From an uncultured Roseibium sp. (GTDB lineage: Bacteria > Pseudomonadota > Alphaproteobacteria > Rhizobiales > Stappiaceae), in assembly GCF_963669205.1 (NCBI RefSeq), contig NZ_OY769915.1, positions 4,810,001 through 4,874,000 of the forward strand: a stretch of DNA of 64,000 bases. Direction: 5' to 3'. Below are positions 54,659-63,160 of the stretch, piece by piece; position 1 is the stretch's first letter; every line of letters begins with the position of its first letter. The notes beneath the pieces are model-generated. The model ran no database searches, was not told where the DNA came from, and worked only from the letters and a program-made list of their open reading frames with translations. The position numbers and the translations under genes were made by a program.

Positions 54659-55779
54659 GCCAGCTGTCCTCCGTGGCTGAGTGCGTCACCCGACCTGGTA
54701 TCGAATATGTGCAGGTCGTCAGCCGATATCGCGACGCTGATCCGGTCGCCTGGCTTGGGAAGCGCCAGATCATGCACGACCGAAACGATGCTCCCGCCTG
54801 CAAAACGCGCTGCAATGTGTGTCTGGTCACCGAGCCACTGGTTCGCGAACACCTCAGCGGGCAGTCCTTCCTCTGTCAGCTGAACCGAATGCGGCCGGAT
54901 GCCGATCATGACCCCCTGGTCCTGCTGAATACGGCGCTGCAGATCGCCGGAAAAGGCGGAGGAAGGATAGGACAGCACGATGTCCGGCGACAGACGCAGC
55001 TCGACCCGGTCGGAACCAACCTGCGCAGTCGCTTCAAATAGGTTCATCGGCGGTTCGCCTATGAAGGCACCGGTGAAGATGTTTGCTGGCCGGTTCTTCA
55101 GGTTCTCGGGTGTATCGAACTGCTGCAGCACGCCGCCTTCCATGACGGCAATCCGGTCGGCAAGAGCGTTGGCCTCAGTCTGGTCATGGGTAACCAGGAT
55201 GGCCGTCAGGTCATGTTCCTTGATGTAGTGCTTGATACGGCCGCGCAGGATCGCGCGCAGCTGCGGTTCAAGCTGCCCCATCGGTTCGTCGAGAACATGA
55301 AGATCCGCGCGGCGTATGAGGGCGCGTCCCAGGCTGACCCTCTGCTGTTGCCCGCCGGAGATCGCATTGGGGTGCTTGTCGAGTATGTCTTCGATTTCCA
55401 GCAGAGCCGCAATCTGCTCGACCCGCGTATTGACTTCCGCCTGAGGCAGTTTTTCCGATTTCAGCGCAAACGCGATGTTCTCGCGGATCGAAAGCGGCGG
55501 GTAGAGCGAGTATCCCTCGAAGGCCATCGCAACACCGCGTTTGGCGGGTGCAAGGCGGTCGATCCTGCGCCCGTCGATATCGACCTCGCCGGAACTGACT
55601 TCCTCGAAACCGGCGATCATGCGCAGCGTCGACGTCTTGCCGCAACCTGACGATCCGAGCAGGGCGACAATCTCGCCGCGCCGGACTTCCAGATCGAGAT
55701 CCTGCACGGCATGCACTTCATGCGCGGTGCCCGGATTGTACTTCTTGTTGACCGATTTCAGATGGAGTTGCGCGTTCAT
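54655..55779 (-). CDS. CUT1 ABC ATP-binding protein, canonical partner of a pair
   Basis: The 374-residue protein has Walker A GSSGCGKTS, signature ISGGQQQRV, Walker B HVLDEPMGQLEPQ with the catalytic Glu, and switch His in VTHDQTEA. The D-loop is altered (GQLEPQ instead of SNLDAK). A C-terminal TOBE-type domain follows. Two separate ATPase genes in one CUT1 operon occur in the rhizobial glycerol system GlpSTPQV. It overlaps its partner and the kinase gene by four bases each. Confidence 0.9.
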   Translation of the reverse strand: MNAQLHLKSVNKKYNPGTAHEVHAVQDLDLEVRRGEIVALLGSSGCGKTSTLRMIAGFEEVSSGEVDIDGRRIDRLAPAKRGVAMAFEGYSLYPPLSIRENIAFALKSEKLPQAEVNTRVEQIAALLEIEDILDKHPNAISGGQQQRVSLGRALIRRADLHVLDEPMGQLEPQLRAILRGRIKHYIKEHDLTAILVTHDQTEANALADRIAVMEGGVLQQFDTPENLKNRPANIFTGAFIGEPPMNLFEATAQVGSDRVELRLSPDIVLSYPSSAFSGDLQRRIQQDQGVMIGIRPHSVQLTEEGLPAEVFANQWLGDQTHIAARFAGGSIVSVVHDLALPKPGDRISVAISADDLHIFDTRSGDALSHGGQLA

Positions 55780-56882
55780 GCTGCTTCCTCCACGCGGTTG
55801 CCGTCCGGTTCCGGCGCGATCCTGTTTCCTGTCTCGCGATCGAACAGGATGGCGTCCTGCGCCGCGATCCTGAGGTTGACCTCAGGCCCCGGTGGAACCG
55901 GGTCCTGTGCCGGCTGCGACAGAAGGACTTCCCGCCCGCGCAAGGTCGTGACAAGGGTGACCGTCTTTTCGTTGAACGGGGTCACCGCTTCGATCGTGAC
56001 CGGGAAACCGCCGGTTTCGGTGAAGGACAACGCTTCCGGCCTGAGACCGACAATGCAGTCCCGGCCGGCAACGCCGGGAAACCGCCCGTGGAAGTCGACC
56101 CTCTGGTCGGAGATGAAACCATGCAGGCCCCGGTCGTCCTCCTTGGGAACGATATCGAGAAGATTGATCGTGGGATCGCCGAACAGCTGGGCGATCTGCG
56201 TATTGGCGGGCCGACGATAGATGTCGGCCGGCGAGCCTATCTGGACGATCTTGCCCTGATCCAGAACCGCAATCCGGTCACCGAGCGCCATGGCTTCCTT
56301 GTAGTCCTGCGTGACATAGATGATCGTCGCGCCGCGATCGGCCAGAAGACGGGGCAGCTCCAGACGCATCTCGAAGCGCAGCTTCGCATCGACGTTGCGC
56401 AGCGGATCGTCGAGCAGAAGAACCCTGGGCTCGGAAACCAGTGCGCGGGCCAGAGCGGTCCTCTGTTTCTGACCATTCGAGAGCGCCTTGGGCGCGTGCG
56501 AAAGCACATGCTCTATTTTGAGAAGCTGCGCGACCGCCTCCACCTTCGTGCGGATCTCGGATGCGGATATGCGCTTGGAAGTCAGCGAACTCGCGATGTT
56601 GTCGTAGGCACTCATGTGGGGAAAGAGGGCGAAATTCTGAAATGCCATGCCGATCCCGCGGTATTCGGGTGGAACGTCCGTGACATCCTCGCCACCGATG
56701 AGGATGGTGCCGCTGTCCGGTTCGATCGCCCCGGCAACACTCCTCAGCAACACGGTTTTGCCGGCACCCGACTTGCCGAACAGCACCAGGGTCCCGCCCT
56801 CTGGGACGCTGAGCGAGACACCGTCGAGAACGGTTTCCGCACCGAAGGTTTTTGTCAGTGACGTGAGTTCAAGAAATCCCAT
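55776..56882 (-). CDS. CUT1 ABC ATP-binding protein with degenerate catalytic motifs
   Basis: The 368-residue protein has Walker A GKSGAGKTV. Its Walker B reads LLLDDPLRNVDA with Asp in place of the catalytic Glu, the switch histidine is Gln (YVTQDYKEA), and the signature is LSNGQ instead of LSGGQ. It therefore looks like the inactive-site half of a heterodimeric ATPase with the following gene. The C-terminal regulatory domain is retained. Expected partners are the two permeases encoded just upstream. Confidence 0.9.
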   Translation of the reverse strand: MGFLELTSLTKTFGAETVLDGVSLSVPEGGTLVLFGKSGAGKTVLLRSVAGAIEPDSGTILIGGEDVTDVPPEYRGIGMAFQNFALFPHMSAYDNIASSLTSKRISASEIRTKVEAVAQLLKIEHVLSHAPKALSNGQKQRTALARALVSEPRVLLLDDPLRNVDAKLRFEMRLELPRLLADRGATIIYVTQDYKEAMALGDRIAVLDQGKIVQIGSPADIYRRPANTQIAQLFGDPTINLLDIVPKEDDRGLHGFISDQRVDFHGRFPGVAGRDCIVGLRPEALSFTETGGFPVTIEAVTPFNEKTVTLVTTLRGREVLLSQPAQDPVPPGPEVNLRIAAQDAILFDRETGNRIAPEPDGNRVEEAA

Positions 56883-56887
56883 TCAGA

Positions 56888-57745
56888 TCAACCCTTCACC
56901 GCACCGAGGGAAAGCCCTTCGACAAGATACCGCTGCGCCCAGAGAGCCAAGGCCAGCGTCGGCGCAATCGACAGCACGATGGCGGCCGCGATCTGACCGT
57001 ACTGGATACCCGACGCCGTCACGAAGGCAAGGGCGCCGACCGTCACCGGCTGCTTGTCTGCCGAGGCAAGGACCAGGGCGAAGATGAAATTGTTCCATGC
57101 AAAGATGAAGGCGAGCAGTCCGGCCGCCGCAATACCGGGACCGGCAAGCGGCAGCGCAATCTTCCGGAAGGTCGAGAACCAGCTGTGGCCCGCGATCCGG
57201 TAGGCATATTCGATGTCCGGCGAAATGTCCTCGAAATACCCCCTGACGATCCAGAGGATCAGCGGCAGACAGATCAGTTGGTAGACCCAGACCAGACCGA
57301 GATAGGTGTCGGCAAGACCGATCTCCTGGAAATAGAGCGTCAGCGGCAGCAGAACCAGCAGCGGTGGAGCAAAACGGAAGGACAGCAGGGTGAAGGCAAT
57401 GTCTTCCGATCCTTTGAACTTGTGCCGCGCGAATGCGTAGGCCGCCGGCACGCCCAGCGCCAGGGCGACCGCCACGGAGCAGACGGACAGGATGATCGAG
57501 TTCATGAGATTGTTCACGAAGTCGATCCCCATGCTGGCGACGTTTGAATCGAGCCGTCCGGCGAGGATCGCCGTGTAGTTGTCAAGCGTCGGCGCGAACG
57601 ACATGGAGGGAGGTGATCTCAGGATCGTCTCGTTGGTCTGCAGGCTCATGAGCACGATCCAAAAGATCGGAAACATGAAGAAGATGATGATTACCGTGAG
57701 CGCCGCGCGCCGGAACCAGCGTTCCAGGAAGGAAGTATGATCCAT
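56888..57745 (-). CDS. CUT1 ABC transporter permease (MalG type)
   Basis: The 285-residue protein has six predicted helices and a coupling loop IEYAYRIAGHSWFSTFRKIALP that departs from the usual EAA consensus (EYAYRIAG for EAAxxDG). It ends in LSLGAVKG, the typical MalG-type C-terminus. It lies 1 base after the partner permease and 5 before the ATPase gene. Confidence 0.9.
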   Translation of the reverse strand: MDHTSFLERWFRRAALTVIIIFFMFPIFWIVLMSLQTNETILRSPPSMSFAPTLDNYTAILAGRLDSNVASMGIDFVNNLMNSIILSVCSVAVALALGVPAAYAFARHKFKGSEDIAFTLLSFRFAPPLLVLLPLTLYFQEIGLADTYLGLVWVYQLICLPLILWIVRGYFEDISPDIEYAYRIAGHSWFSTFRKIALPLAGPGIAAAGLLAFIFAWNNFIFALVLASADKQPVTVGALAFVTASGIQYGQIAAAIVLSIAPTLALALWAQRYLVEGLSLGAVKG

Positions 57746-57746
57746 C

Positions 57747-58661
57747 TTACGCGCCCCCTTTTGCGCGCTCTCTCAAGCGGAGCCAGTTCTTGACGAAAAT
57801 GTTGGACAGCACGTAGGTGATGGCCCACAGGATCAGGAGCAGTGCGGCCGATCTTCCGACATTCGTCGACTGGAAGAAGTTCAGATAGGCCTCGACCTGG
57901 AACACCATGAGCGTATCGCCCGGCCCGCCCTGCGTCATCGCGTAGATGATATCGAACTGTTGAATGGAATCGAGCAGGCGGAACAAGGCAGCCGTCAGGA
58001 TATAAGGCATCAGCATCGGCAGCGTGATCCGCCAGAACTGTTCCAGCTGCGGCACCCCGTCCAGGGCCGCCGCCTCGAAGGGCTGGGTCGGTAGTGATCG
58101 CAATCCGGCAAGCAGCAGGATCATCATGAAGGGCGTATAGACCCAGATGTCGACCAGGATCACGGTGAACAGGGCCGTATCCGGCGACGAGCCCCAGCGG
58201 AAGTCGTCGAAACCTATCACCTGCATGAAGTAGCTGAGGATCCCGAAATTGGGGTTGGTCATCAGCTTGAACATCAGGGCTGCGAGCGCCGGAGCCGTCA
58301 TCAGCGGCAGAAGCAGCATGATGGAAATGAAATTGTTGACGGTGCTTCGTTTTTTCAGAAGCAATGCAATCGCCAGACCGAGCAGAAGTTCCAGAACCAC
58401 CGTGGAGCCCGCATAGACCAGAGACACCTTCAGCGTGTTCCAGAAATCGGAGTCGGTGAGGAATTTGACGTAGTTCTCACCCCAGTTCATGCCCCGGTTC
58501 CAGGGCTGGGACATCCGGTAGCGCTGCAGCGAATAATAGATCGCCGTCACGAACGGGATCAGTATCCCGATGCACACAAGAAGCGCTGGAAGGCTCAGAA
58601 CATAGGGGAGTGCCCTGGGCGAAATCAGCTGACGCCGCCGGGTCGTCAAGGTGTCGGTCAT
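57747..58661 (-). CDS. CUT1 ABC transporter permease (MalF type)
   Basis: The 304-residue protein has six helices, the EAA loop FEAAALDGVPQLEQFWRITLP and the GGPGDTL motif of MalF-type subunits. It follows the binding-protein gene after a stem-loop. With the MalG-type partner it forms the channel of the putative polyol importer. Confidence 0.9.
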   Translation of the reverse strand: MTDTLTTRRRQLISPRALPYVLSLPALLVCIGILIPFVTAIYYSLQRYRMSQPWNRGMNWGENYVKFLTDSDFWNTLKVSLVYAGSTVVLELLLGLAIALLLKKRSTVNNFISIMLLLPLMTAPALAALMFKLMTNPNFGILSYFMQVIGFDDFRWGSSPDTALFTVILVDIWVYTPFMMILLLAGLRSLPTQPFEAAALDGVPQLEQFWRITLPMLMPYILTAALFRLLDSIQQFDIIYAMTQGGPGDTLMVFQVEAYLNFFQSTNVGRSAALLLILWAITYVLSNIFVKNWLRLRERAKGGA

Positions 58662-58703
58662 GGAAACACCGGGTCTTGATTGTCTGTGTTTGTCGGCTCA
58701 GGA

Positions 58704-58736
58704 CGGCATGTGCGGCGTTGGGAACCGCACATGCCG
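58704..58736 (-). promoter_or_regulatory. Perfect 12-bp intercistronic stem-loop
   Basis: Arms CGGCATGTGCGG (58704-58715) and CCGCACATGCCG (58725-58736) enclose a 9-base loop. It begins 12 bases after the stop codon of the binding-protein gene on the minus strand and is not followed by a U-run, so it probably stabilises the upstream message or attenuates read-through. Confidence 0.8.
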
Positions 58737-58747
58737 CAGGCTGCGGC

Positions 58748-60187
58748 CTATCTCAGTCCTGCTTCGGTGAGCTGGGAGTTCATGCTCTCTGCAAGCTGAT
58801 CAAGGCCTTCATCGACCGGAACCTCGTTGGCAACCATACGCTGCAATGTGGCTGCCCATTCCGTGGTCAGGTCGAAGAACAGCGGCTGCGCCGTGAACTT
58901 GATCGACGCCCCGGGTGCGGACACGTCGTGCATTTCCACGTATCCCGGATAGTTCTTGTTCAGCCGCTCGCGGAACACGTCGCTGTCCCAGACCGACTTG
59001 CGGACGGGATTGACGAAGTCCATTTCCGTTGCGCCGAACAGTCCGTGCTCAGGTCCGGATGCCCATTGCATGAAGTACCAGGTGGCATCGAGATCCTTGG
59101 AGAACTTCGACATGGCCAGTGACCAGATCCAGATATTCGGGGTCGGTGCCGATGCTTCCGGGTTCGCCGCGAATGGCGCGAAGGCCAGTTGGCCTGCCAT
59201 TGCGTTTTCGCCGCCATTCATGAAGTAGCCGAGAATGTCCGCGTCGAAGATCATAGCCGACTTGCCGGCACCCAGATCGGTTCCGACCTGATACCAGGTA
59301 TGGGTCGACCAGTCGCTCGCACCGCTTTCCTGGATCATCTTGACCCACTTGGCATGAAACTCCTTCGACCCGGCCGTGTTCATCGCCGCGCTCAACTTGC
59401 CGCCGTCGTTGCTCAGATCCGACTCGCCGAAGTTGGCATAGGCGGACAGGAAACCCGGGTGAATGGTCGCCCAGGACCGAGATCCGCGCACACCGACACC
59501 GTAGACGCCGTCATTGCCCGCCTGCACGGCGGCGGCGGCTTCCAGCATTTCGTCGAGGTTTGTCGGCACCTTGACGCCGGCCTTTTCGAACATGGCAGCA
59601 TTGAACGTGAGGTTGTTCTGCTCATAGCCCCAGGGAATGCACCACTGCTTGGCATCGGCGGAACCGAGTTCGCCACCGGGCACGCCGTTCCAGGCGCAGG
59701 ACTTGCGCACACCTTCCAGCATGTCGGCCCAGTTGTAGTTCGGATTGGTTTTCGAGGCGTCGTTCAGCCACTCGTTGTGATCGACGATCCAGCCTGCGGG
59801 ACCGTATGTCCAGGTCATGTAGGCACCGGTCATGAACGCGTCATACTCGCTGGAACGCGAGGACAGGGCCGCCGTGACCTTGTCGAAATAGACGTCTTCC
59901 GGGAAGATGTCATAGGAGACATCCATGCCGGTCAGATCCTTGAACGCCGGCAGATTGGCGATCATCGCGTCCGTATAGGGATGCTTGTTCAGGAGAAGCT
60001 TGACGCTTTTGCCCTTGTGCTTCTGCCAGTCAAAGTCGGCGGCAAGGGCGCTGGTCGCCATCATGTTGTAGAGTGTGCCCGCAGAGGCTGCGGTCATGCC
60101 AAGTCCGCCAAGACGTCGAATAAGAGCTCTGCGATCCATTTCACCGCGCAGGAACGCTCCTATGGCATCTTTTTCCTTTTCGTACAT
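58748..60187 (-). CDS. CUT1 substrate-binding protein with Tat-like signal
   Basis: The 479-residue solute-binding protein has an N-terminal segment MDRRALIRRLGGLGMTAASA, which resembles a twin-arginine signal, and cleavage likely after SALA. The mature part matches the family 1 binding proteins of glycerol/polyol-type ABC systems, with GAYMTWTYGPAGWIVDHNEW and IPWGYEQNNLTFNAAMF. The start is preceded by the GGGAGGAAA region. It is the second gene of the operon, after the EryD-like regulator. Confidence 0.9.
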   Translation of the reverse strand: MYEKEKDAIGAFLRGEMDRRALIRRLGGLGMTAASAGTLYNMMATSALAADFDWQKHKGKSVKLLLNKHPYTDAMIANLPAFKDLTGMDVSYDIFPEDVYFDKVTAALSSRSSEYDAFMTGAYMTWTYGPAGWIVDHNEWLNDASKTNPNYNWADMLEGVRKSCAWNGVPGGELGSADAKQWCIPWGYEQNNLTFNAAMFEKAGVKVPTNLDEMLEAAAAVQAGNDGVYGVGVRGSRSWATIHPGFLSAYANFGESDLSNDGGKLSAAMNTAGSKEFHAKWVKMIQESGASDWSTHTWYQVGTDLGAGKSAMIFDADILGYFMNGGENAMAGQLAFAPFAANPEASAPTPNIWIWSLAMSKFSKDLDATWYFMQWASGPEHGLFGATEMDFVNPVRKSVWDSDVFRERLNKNYPGYVEMHDVSAPGASIKFTAQPLFFDLTTEWAATLQRMVANEVPVDEGLDQLAESMNSQLTEAGLR

Positions 60188-60223
60188 CTGTATTTCCTCC
60201 CTAGTGAATTCAGGCTCGTCGCG

Positions 60224-61183
60224 TCATTGGTGATCTTCTACAAGCGCCTTTGCAGTTACCTCGTCAGTCAACAGACCGGTCAGATGACCGTTCTTGAGTG
60301 CAGCGGTGATCGCTTTGACCTTGTTTGCTCCTCCGGCAATCGCGGTCACTTCGCGTCCTTTCAGGCTTTCGATCGGCGGTGCCATGACCCGTTGGTCGAA
60401 CTCCGTTTCGATCTGCTGCCCGTCAATGTCGAAGAACTGTCCGAGCAGTTCCGCGACAGCTCCGCTTTCGCGAAGTTCTCTCGTCCTGTTGGGATCGTCG
60501 ATCGCCGTGTCGATGATGCTGCCCGAATCCGGATCGAGGCTGCCGACGCCCAGCACCACAAGCGAGGCCTCGTCGATCAGGGACATCGTGTCGGCGATAC
60601 CGAACTGCTTCATCATCACGGCCTTGTCCTCGGCTGTGTTCGCATAGAGCGGTGCCGGCAGAAGGTGAGCCTCTGCCCCCGTTTTCTGGGCGAGGCGATA
60701 AATGACGTCATAGGGATTGGCGGCAAATGAGCGGGTGAGCCCGCCGAGGACGGACACGAACTGCTTCCCGACAACCGGGTCGCGCCCCATGGCGTTGACC
60801 GACGCCGTCAGGGTCCGGCCGTTGCCGAGCCCGATCGTCTTGTGCCGGCTGCCGCCTGACACCTCCATCAGGTACTGCGCGCCGACGGTCGCAAGAGACC
60901 GGAGCGGCATGGGCCCGCTCTCGGGAATCTCCATCGCAACCCGGCAGAAATTGAGACCGAAGCGCTCCATCAGCTGCCGTTCCAGCATCACGCACTCGGT
61001 CGCTTCGACGTCGACGAAAATCTGTACCAGTCCGTCGGCCTGCGCCCGCGCGATCAACCGGTGCGCCCGTGTGTTGGTCACGTTCAGATGACGTGCGACC
61101 TCGCCCTGTGTGAGCCCGCCGACGAAATGCAGCCACGCTGCGCGTGCCGCGACATCGGGATTGGTTTTTGCGTCGATCGCCAT
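60224..61183 (-). CDS. EryD-like SorC-family regulator
   Basis: The 319-residue protein starts with a helix-turn-helix in the pattern RAAWLHFVGGLTQGEVARHL then NVTNTRAHRLIARAQADGLV, followed by a sugar-phosphate-binding domain with GLGNGRTLTASVNAM, SLIDEASLVVLGVGSLDPDS and GREVTAIAGGANKVKAI. This is the architecture of EryD, the repressor of erythritol operons. I prefer the ATG at 61183 over the TTG at 61204. As the first gene of the 12-gene operon it is probably autoregulated; the upstream sequence has TGCAA/TTGCA half-sites about 22 bases apart. Confidence 0.88.
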   Translation of the reverse strand: MAIDAKTNPDVAARAAWLHFVGGLTQGEVARHLNVTNTRAHRLIARAQADGLVQIFVDVEATECVMLERQLMERFGLNFCRVAMEIPESGPMPLRSLATVGAQYLMEVSGGSRHKTIGLGNGRTLTASVNAMGRDPVVGKQFVSVLGGLTRSFAANPYDVIYRLAQKTGAEAHLLPAPLYANTAEDKAVMMKQFGIADTMSLIDEASLVVLGVGSLDPDSGSIIDTAIDDPNRTRELRESGAVAELLGQFFDIDGQQIETEFDQRVMAPPIESLKGREVTAIAGGANKVKAITAALKNGHLTGLLTDEVTAKALVEDHQ

Positions 61184-61479
61184 TCCACCACTCGGAGATT
61201 GCAAAAAAATGCATTGGTGAAAAATATTGCAGAATGAACACGAATGGTCAAGCGCTCAAAATGACCAGCCTCGAAAGAGACGCGCGCAAACAGGCCAGCC
61301 CCTGCAGCCGAAAGATGCCGTCACACGGATCCGCACTTACGGCATCAAGGTCTTGTGCCGAACCACAGTTTTCGTGATGTGCCGGGAAAAACCGGGAGTT
61401 GGATGCCCGCACGAGCACCGGCGAAACGGCGCTTTCTTTGGGCAAGCGCCCGTCGACCTGCTGCATCGTCGCCGGAAAG

Positions 61480-61935
61480 CTACGTGTATTCAGCCACCGA
61501 CACGCCGGCCTCGCGCAACATCTGCAGGGAGACCTTGAAACTGTAATCCAGCGCTCCGTCCGCTTCCGGTATCGGCGGCGCGACGATTCTCCGGATACCG
61601 GATTGAATGATGGCACGTCCGCAATCCGCGCAGGGAAACCGGTTGACGTAGAGCGTGCACCCTTCCAGCCGGGCACCCGCGCGCGCGGCATTGTAGATCG
61701 CATTGCGTTCGGCGTGCTCGAACCAGAAGAACTTTTCGCCGCTCGTCCGGTCGAACCTTGCCGGGTCGGAAGAAGAGACCCCCCGCGCCAGGCCGTTATA
61801 TCCGGTCGACCTGATCTCGTGCCCGCCGGGAGAAACAATGACGCAGCCCACCTGGAAATCGCGATCCTCGGACCACAGCGAGATATGATCGCAGAGCGCC
61901 ATGAAACGCCGGGTCCAGGTGTCTTCTTCCGCCAT
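61480..61935 (-). CDS. dCMP/cytidine deaminase-like zinc enzyme
   Basis: The 151-residue protein has the deaminase zinc motifs FEHAERNAIY (His ligand and catalytic Glu) and PCADCGRAII (two Cys ligands), plus a substrate-loop Asn in GYNGLARG, as in ComEB-like dCMP deaminases. Its role in an operon with a DapA-family lyase, ferredoxin and acyl-CoA enzymes is unclear; it may act on an amino-heterocycle instead of a nucleotide. It starts 4 bases after the lyase gene and is the last gene of the run. Confidence 0.87.
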   Translation of the reverse strand: MAEEDTWTRRFMALCDHISLWSEDRDFQVGCVIVSPGGHEIRSTGYNGLARGVSSSDPARFDRTSGEKFFWFEHAERNAIYNAARAGARLEGCTLYVNRFPCADCGRAIIQSGIRRIVAPPIPEADGALDYSFKVSLQMLREAGVSVAEYT

Positions 61936-61939
61936 TGCT

Positions 61940-62812
61940 TCAGTCCTGTGCCAGGTTCCGCTTCAAGGCCCCACCGGCCTCTTCGGGAAGCGTCAGGAAA
62001 GGGGGCAGCACACGGCGCCATTCCATGTTCCCCGTCCTTTCCCCGACAAGAAACTTGATCCCGGAGATCAATGTCGGTCCGGCCATCAAACCTCTCTGTC
62101 GTGCGATCTCCTCGCAAGTTGCCGGCGCAGGCGCATCCCGGTTGGACCAGATCTCGGCGGCCAGCGGTGCCGTGTGGTTCAATGTGGCGGAAATGCATCC
62201 TGCGAAGCCGTCCTTGACGGCCGTTTGCAGCGCGGTTTCCGAACTCGGAAAAACGCTCAGGGACGGAGACGCTGCAACGATGGACCTGCAATAATCCAGG
62301 TCGCCGGACGAATCCTTGATCCCGGCAAAACGGTCCGGCGCGATGGCGGCGAGGTCCGAAATGACGTCGACCGGGATCGTGATACCGGTCATCTGCGGAA
62401 AGTTGTAGAAATAGATCCTGATGCGGCGCGACCCCAGAGCATCATGCAGCGCCAGATACCAGCTTTTCAGGCCCGACGGTGTCGCGGGCTTGTAGTAGTA
62501 GGGCGGCAGAACCAGCGCGACCGGGTAGCCCAGGTCGTCCGCGAGGGTCGTCAGTGCAATCGTTTCCTTGAGCGACGGCGTGCCCGTGCCGACCATCAGC
62601 TTTTCTTTGGCAAAGGCGGCTGCTGCCCAGGTCATCACATCCCGCCGGGCAGCGGCATCAAACGAATTTGCTTCGCCTGTCGACCCCAGGACATTGATCC
62701 CGTCGCAGCCGTTTTTCAGCACCCAGTCACAGTGTTCCGTGAACAGATCCTTGATGGGAGTGAATGACCGGTCGACCGGAGTTGGAACGGCTGCAACAAC
62801 GCCTTGCATCAA
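61940..62812 (-). CDS. Dihydrodipicolinate synthase family lyase
   Basis: This 290-residue TIM-barrel class I aldolase/lyase has the GSTGEANSF loop (the GxxGE motif), YYYKP, the active-site Tyr in YFYNFPQMTG, and the Schiff-base Lys in FAGIKDSSGD. Family members handle pyruvate-derived aldols. The operon is not a lysine-biosynthetic one, so a catabolic 2-keto-acid aldolase or dehydratase is more likely than DapA. It overlaps the ferredoxin gene by four bases. Confidence 0.87.
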   Translation of the reverse strand: MMQGVVAAVPTPVDRSFTPIKDLFTEHCDWVLKNGCDGINVLGSTGEANSFDAAARRDVMTWAAAAFAKEKLMVGTGTPSLKETIALTTLADDLGYPVALVLPPYYYKPATPSGLKSWYLALHDALGSRRIRIYFYNFPQMTGITIPVDVISDLAAIAPDRFAGIKDSSGDLDYCRSIVAASPSLSVFPSSETALQTAVKDGFAGCISATLNHTAPLAAEIWSNRDAPAPATCEEIARQRGLMAGPTLISGIKFLVGERTGNMEWRRVLPPFLTLPEEAGGALKRNLAQD

Positions 62813-63156
62813 AGGGTGTCCTTTCTGAGATAATGCTCGGCCAGCGTCGCCAGCCCGGGTGGGTCCTTGAGCGGTTCGTCACCTTTCGACCACCCGCCCG
62901 GTTCCAGAAGGGTGTCGGCGCCGTCACGAAACGCTGCGTCGTTTATGGCAAGAAAGGCGTGCTGCGCCTCCTCGACCTCGTCGGCATACCGTATCGCGTC
63001 GACGGGGCAGATGCTCTCGCACATGCCGCACTCGATGCATTCGGTCGGGTGGATGTAGAACATCCGCTCGCCTTCATAGATACAGTCGACCGGGCACACT
63101 GTTGTGCATATGCCATCCTTGACGTCAATACAGGTGCTCGTAATGACGAGTGTCAT
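62809..63156 (-). CDS. 7Fe-type ferredoxin
   Basis: The 115-residue protein has cysteines at positions 9, 17, 21 and 25 (pattern Cx7Cx3CPVDC) and 40, 43, 46 and 50 (CxxCxxCxxxCP). This matches the FdI/FdxA group with one 3Fe-4S and one 4Fe-4S cluster, the first site lacking the extra Cys. A C-terminal extension of about 55 residues follows. The ATG at 63156 lies 4 bases after the enoyl-CoA hydratase stop; a longer arginine-rich frame upstream is a shadow. It likely carries electrons for an enzyme of this operon. Confidence 0.9.
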   Translation of the reverse strand: MTLVITSTCIDVKDGICTTVCPVDCIYEGERMFYIHPTECIECGMCESICPVDAIRYADEVEEAQHAFLAINDAAFRDGADTLLEPGGWSKGDEPLKDPPGLATLAEHYLRKDTL

Positions 63157-63160
63157 CGGA

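Noticed and set aside
61200..61231. TGCAA/TTGCA repeat upstream of the EryD-like gene as a firm operator
   Set aside because: The arms are only 5 bp with a long spacer in an A-rich stretch; too weak to list as a site.
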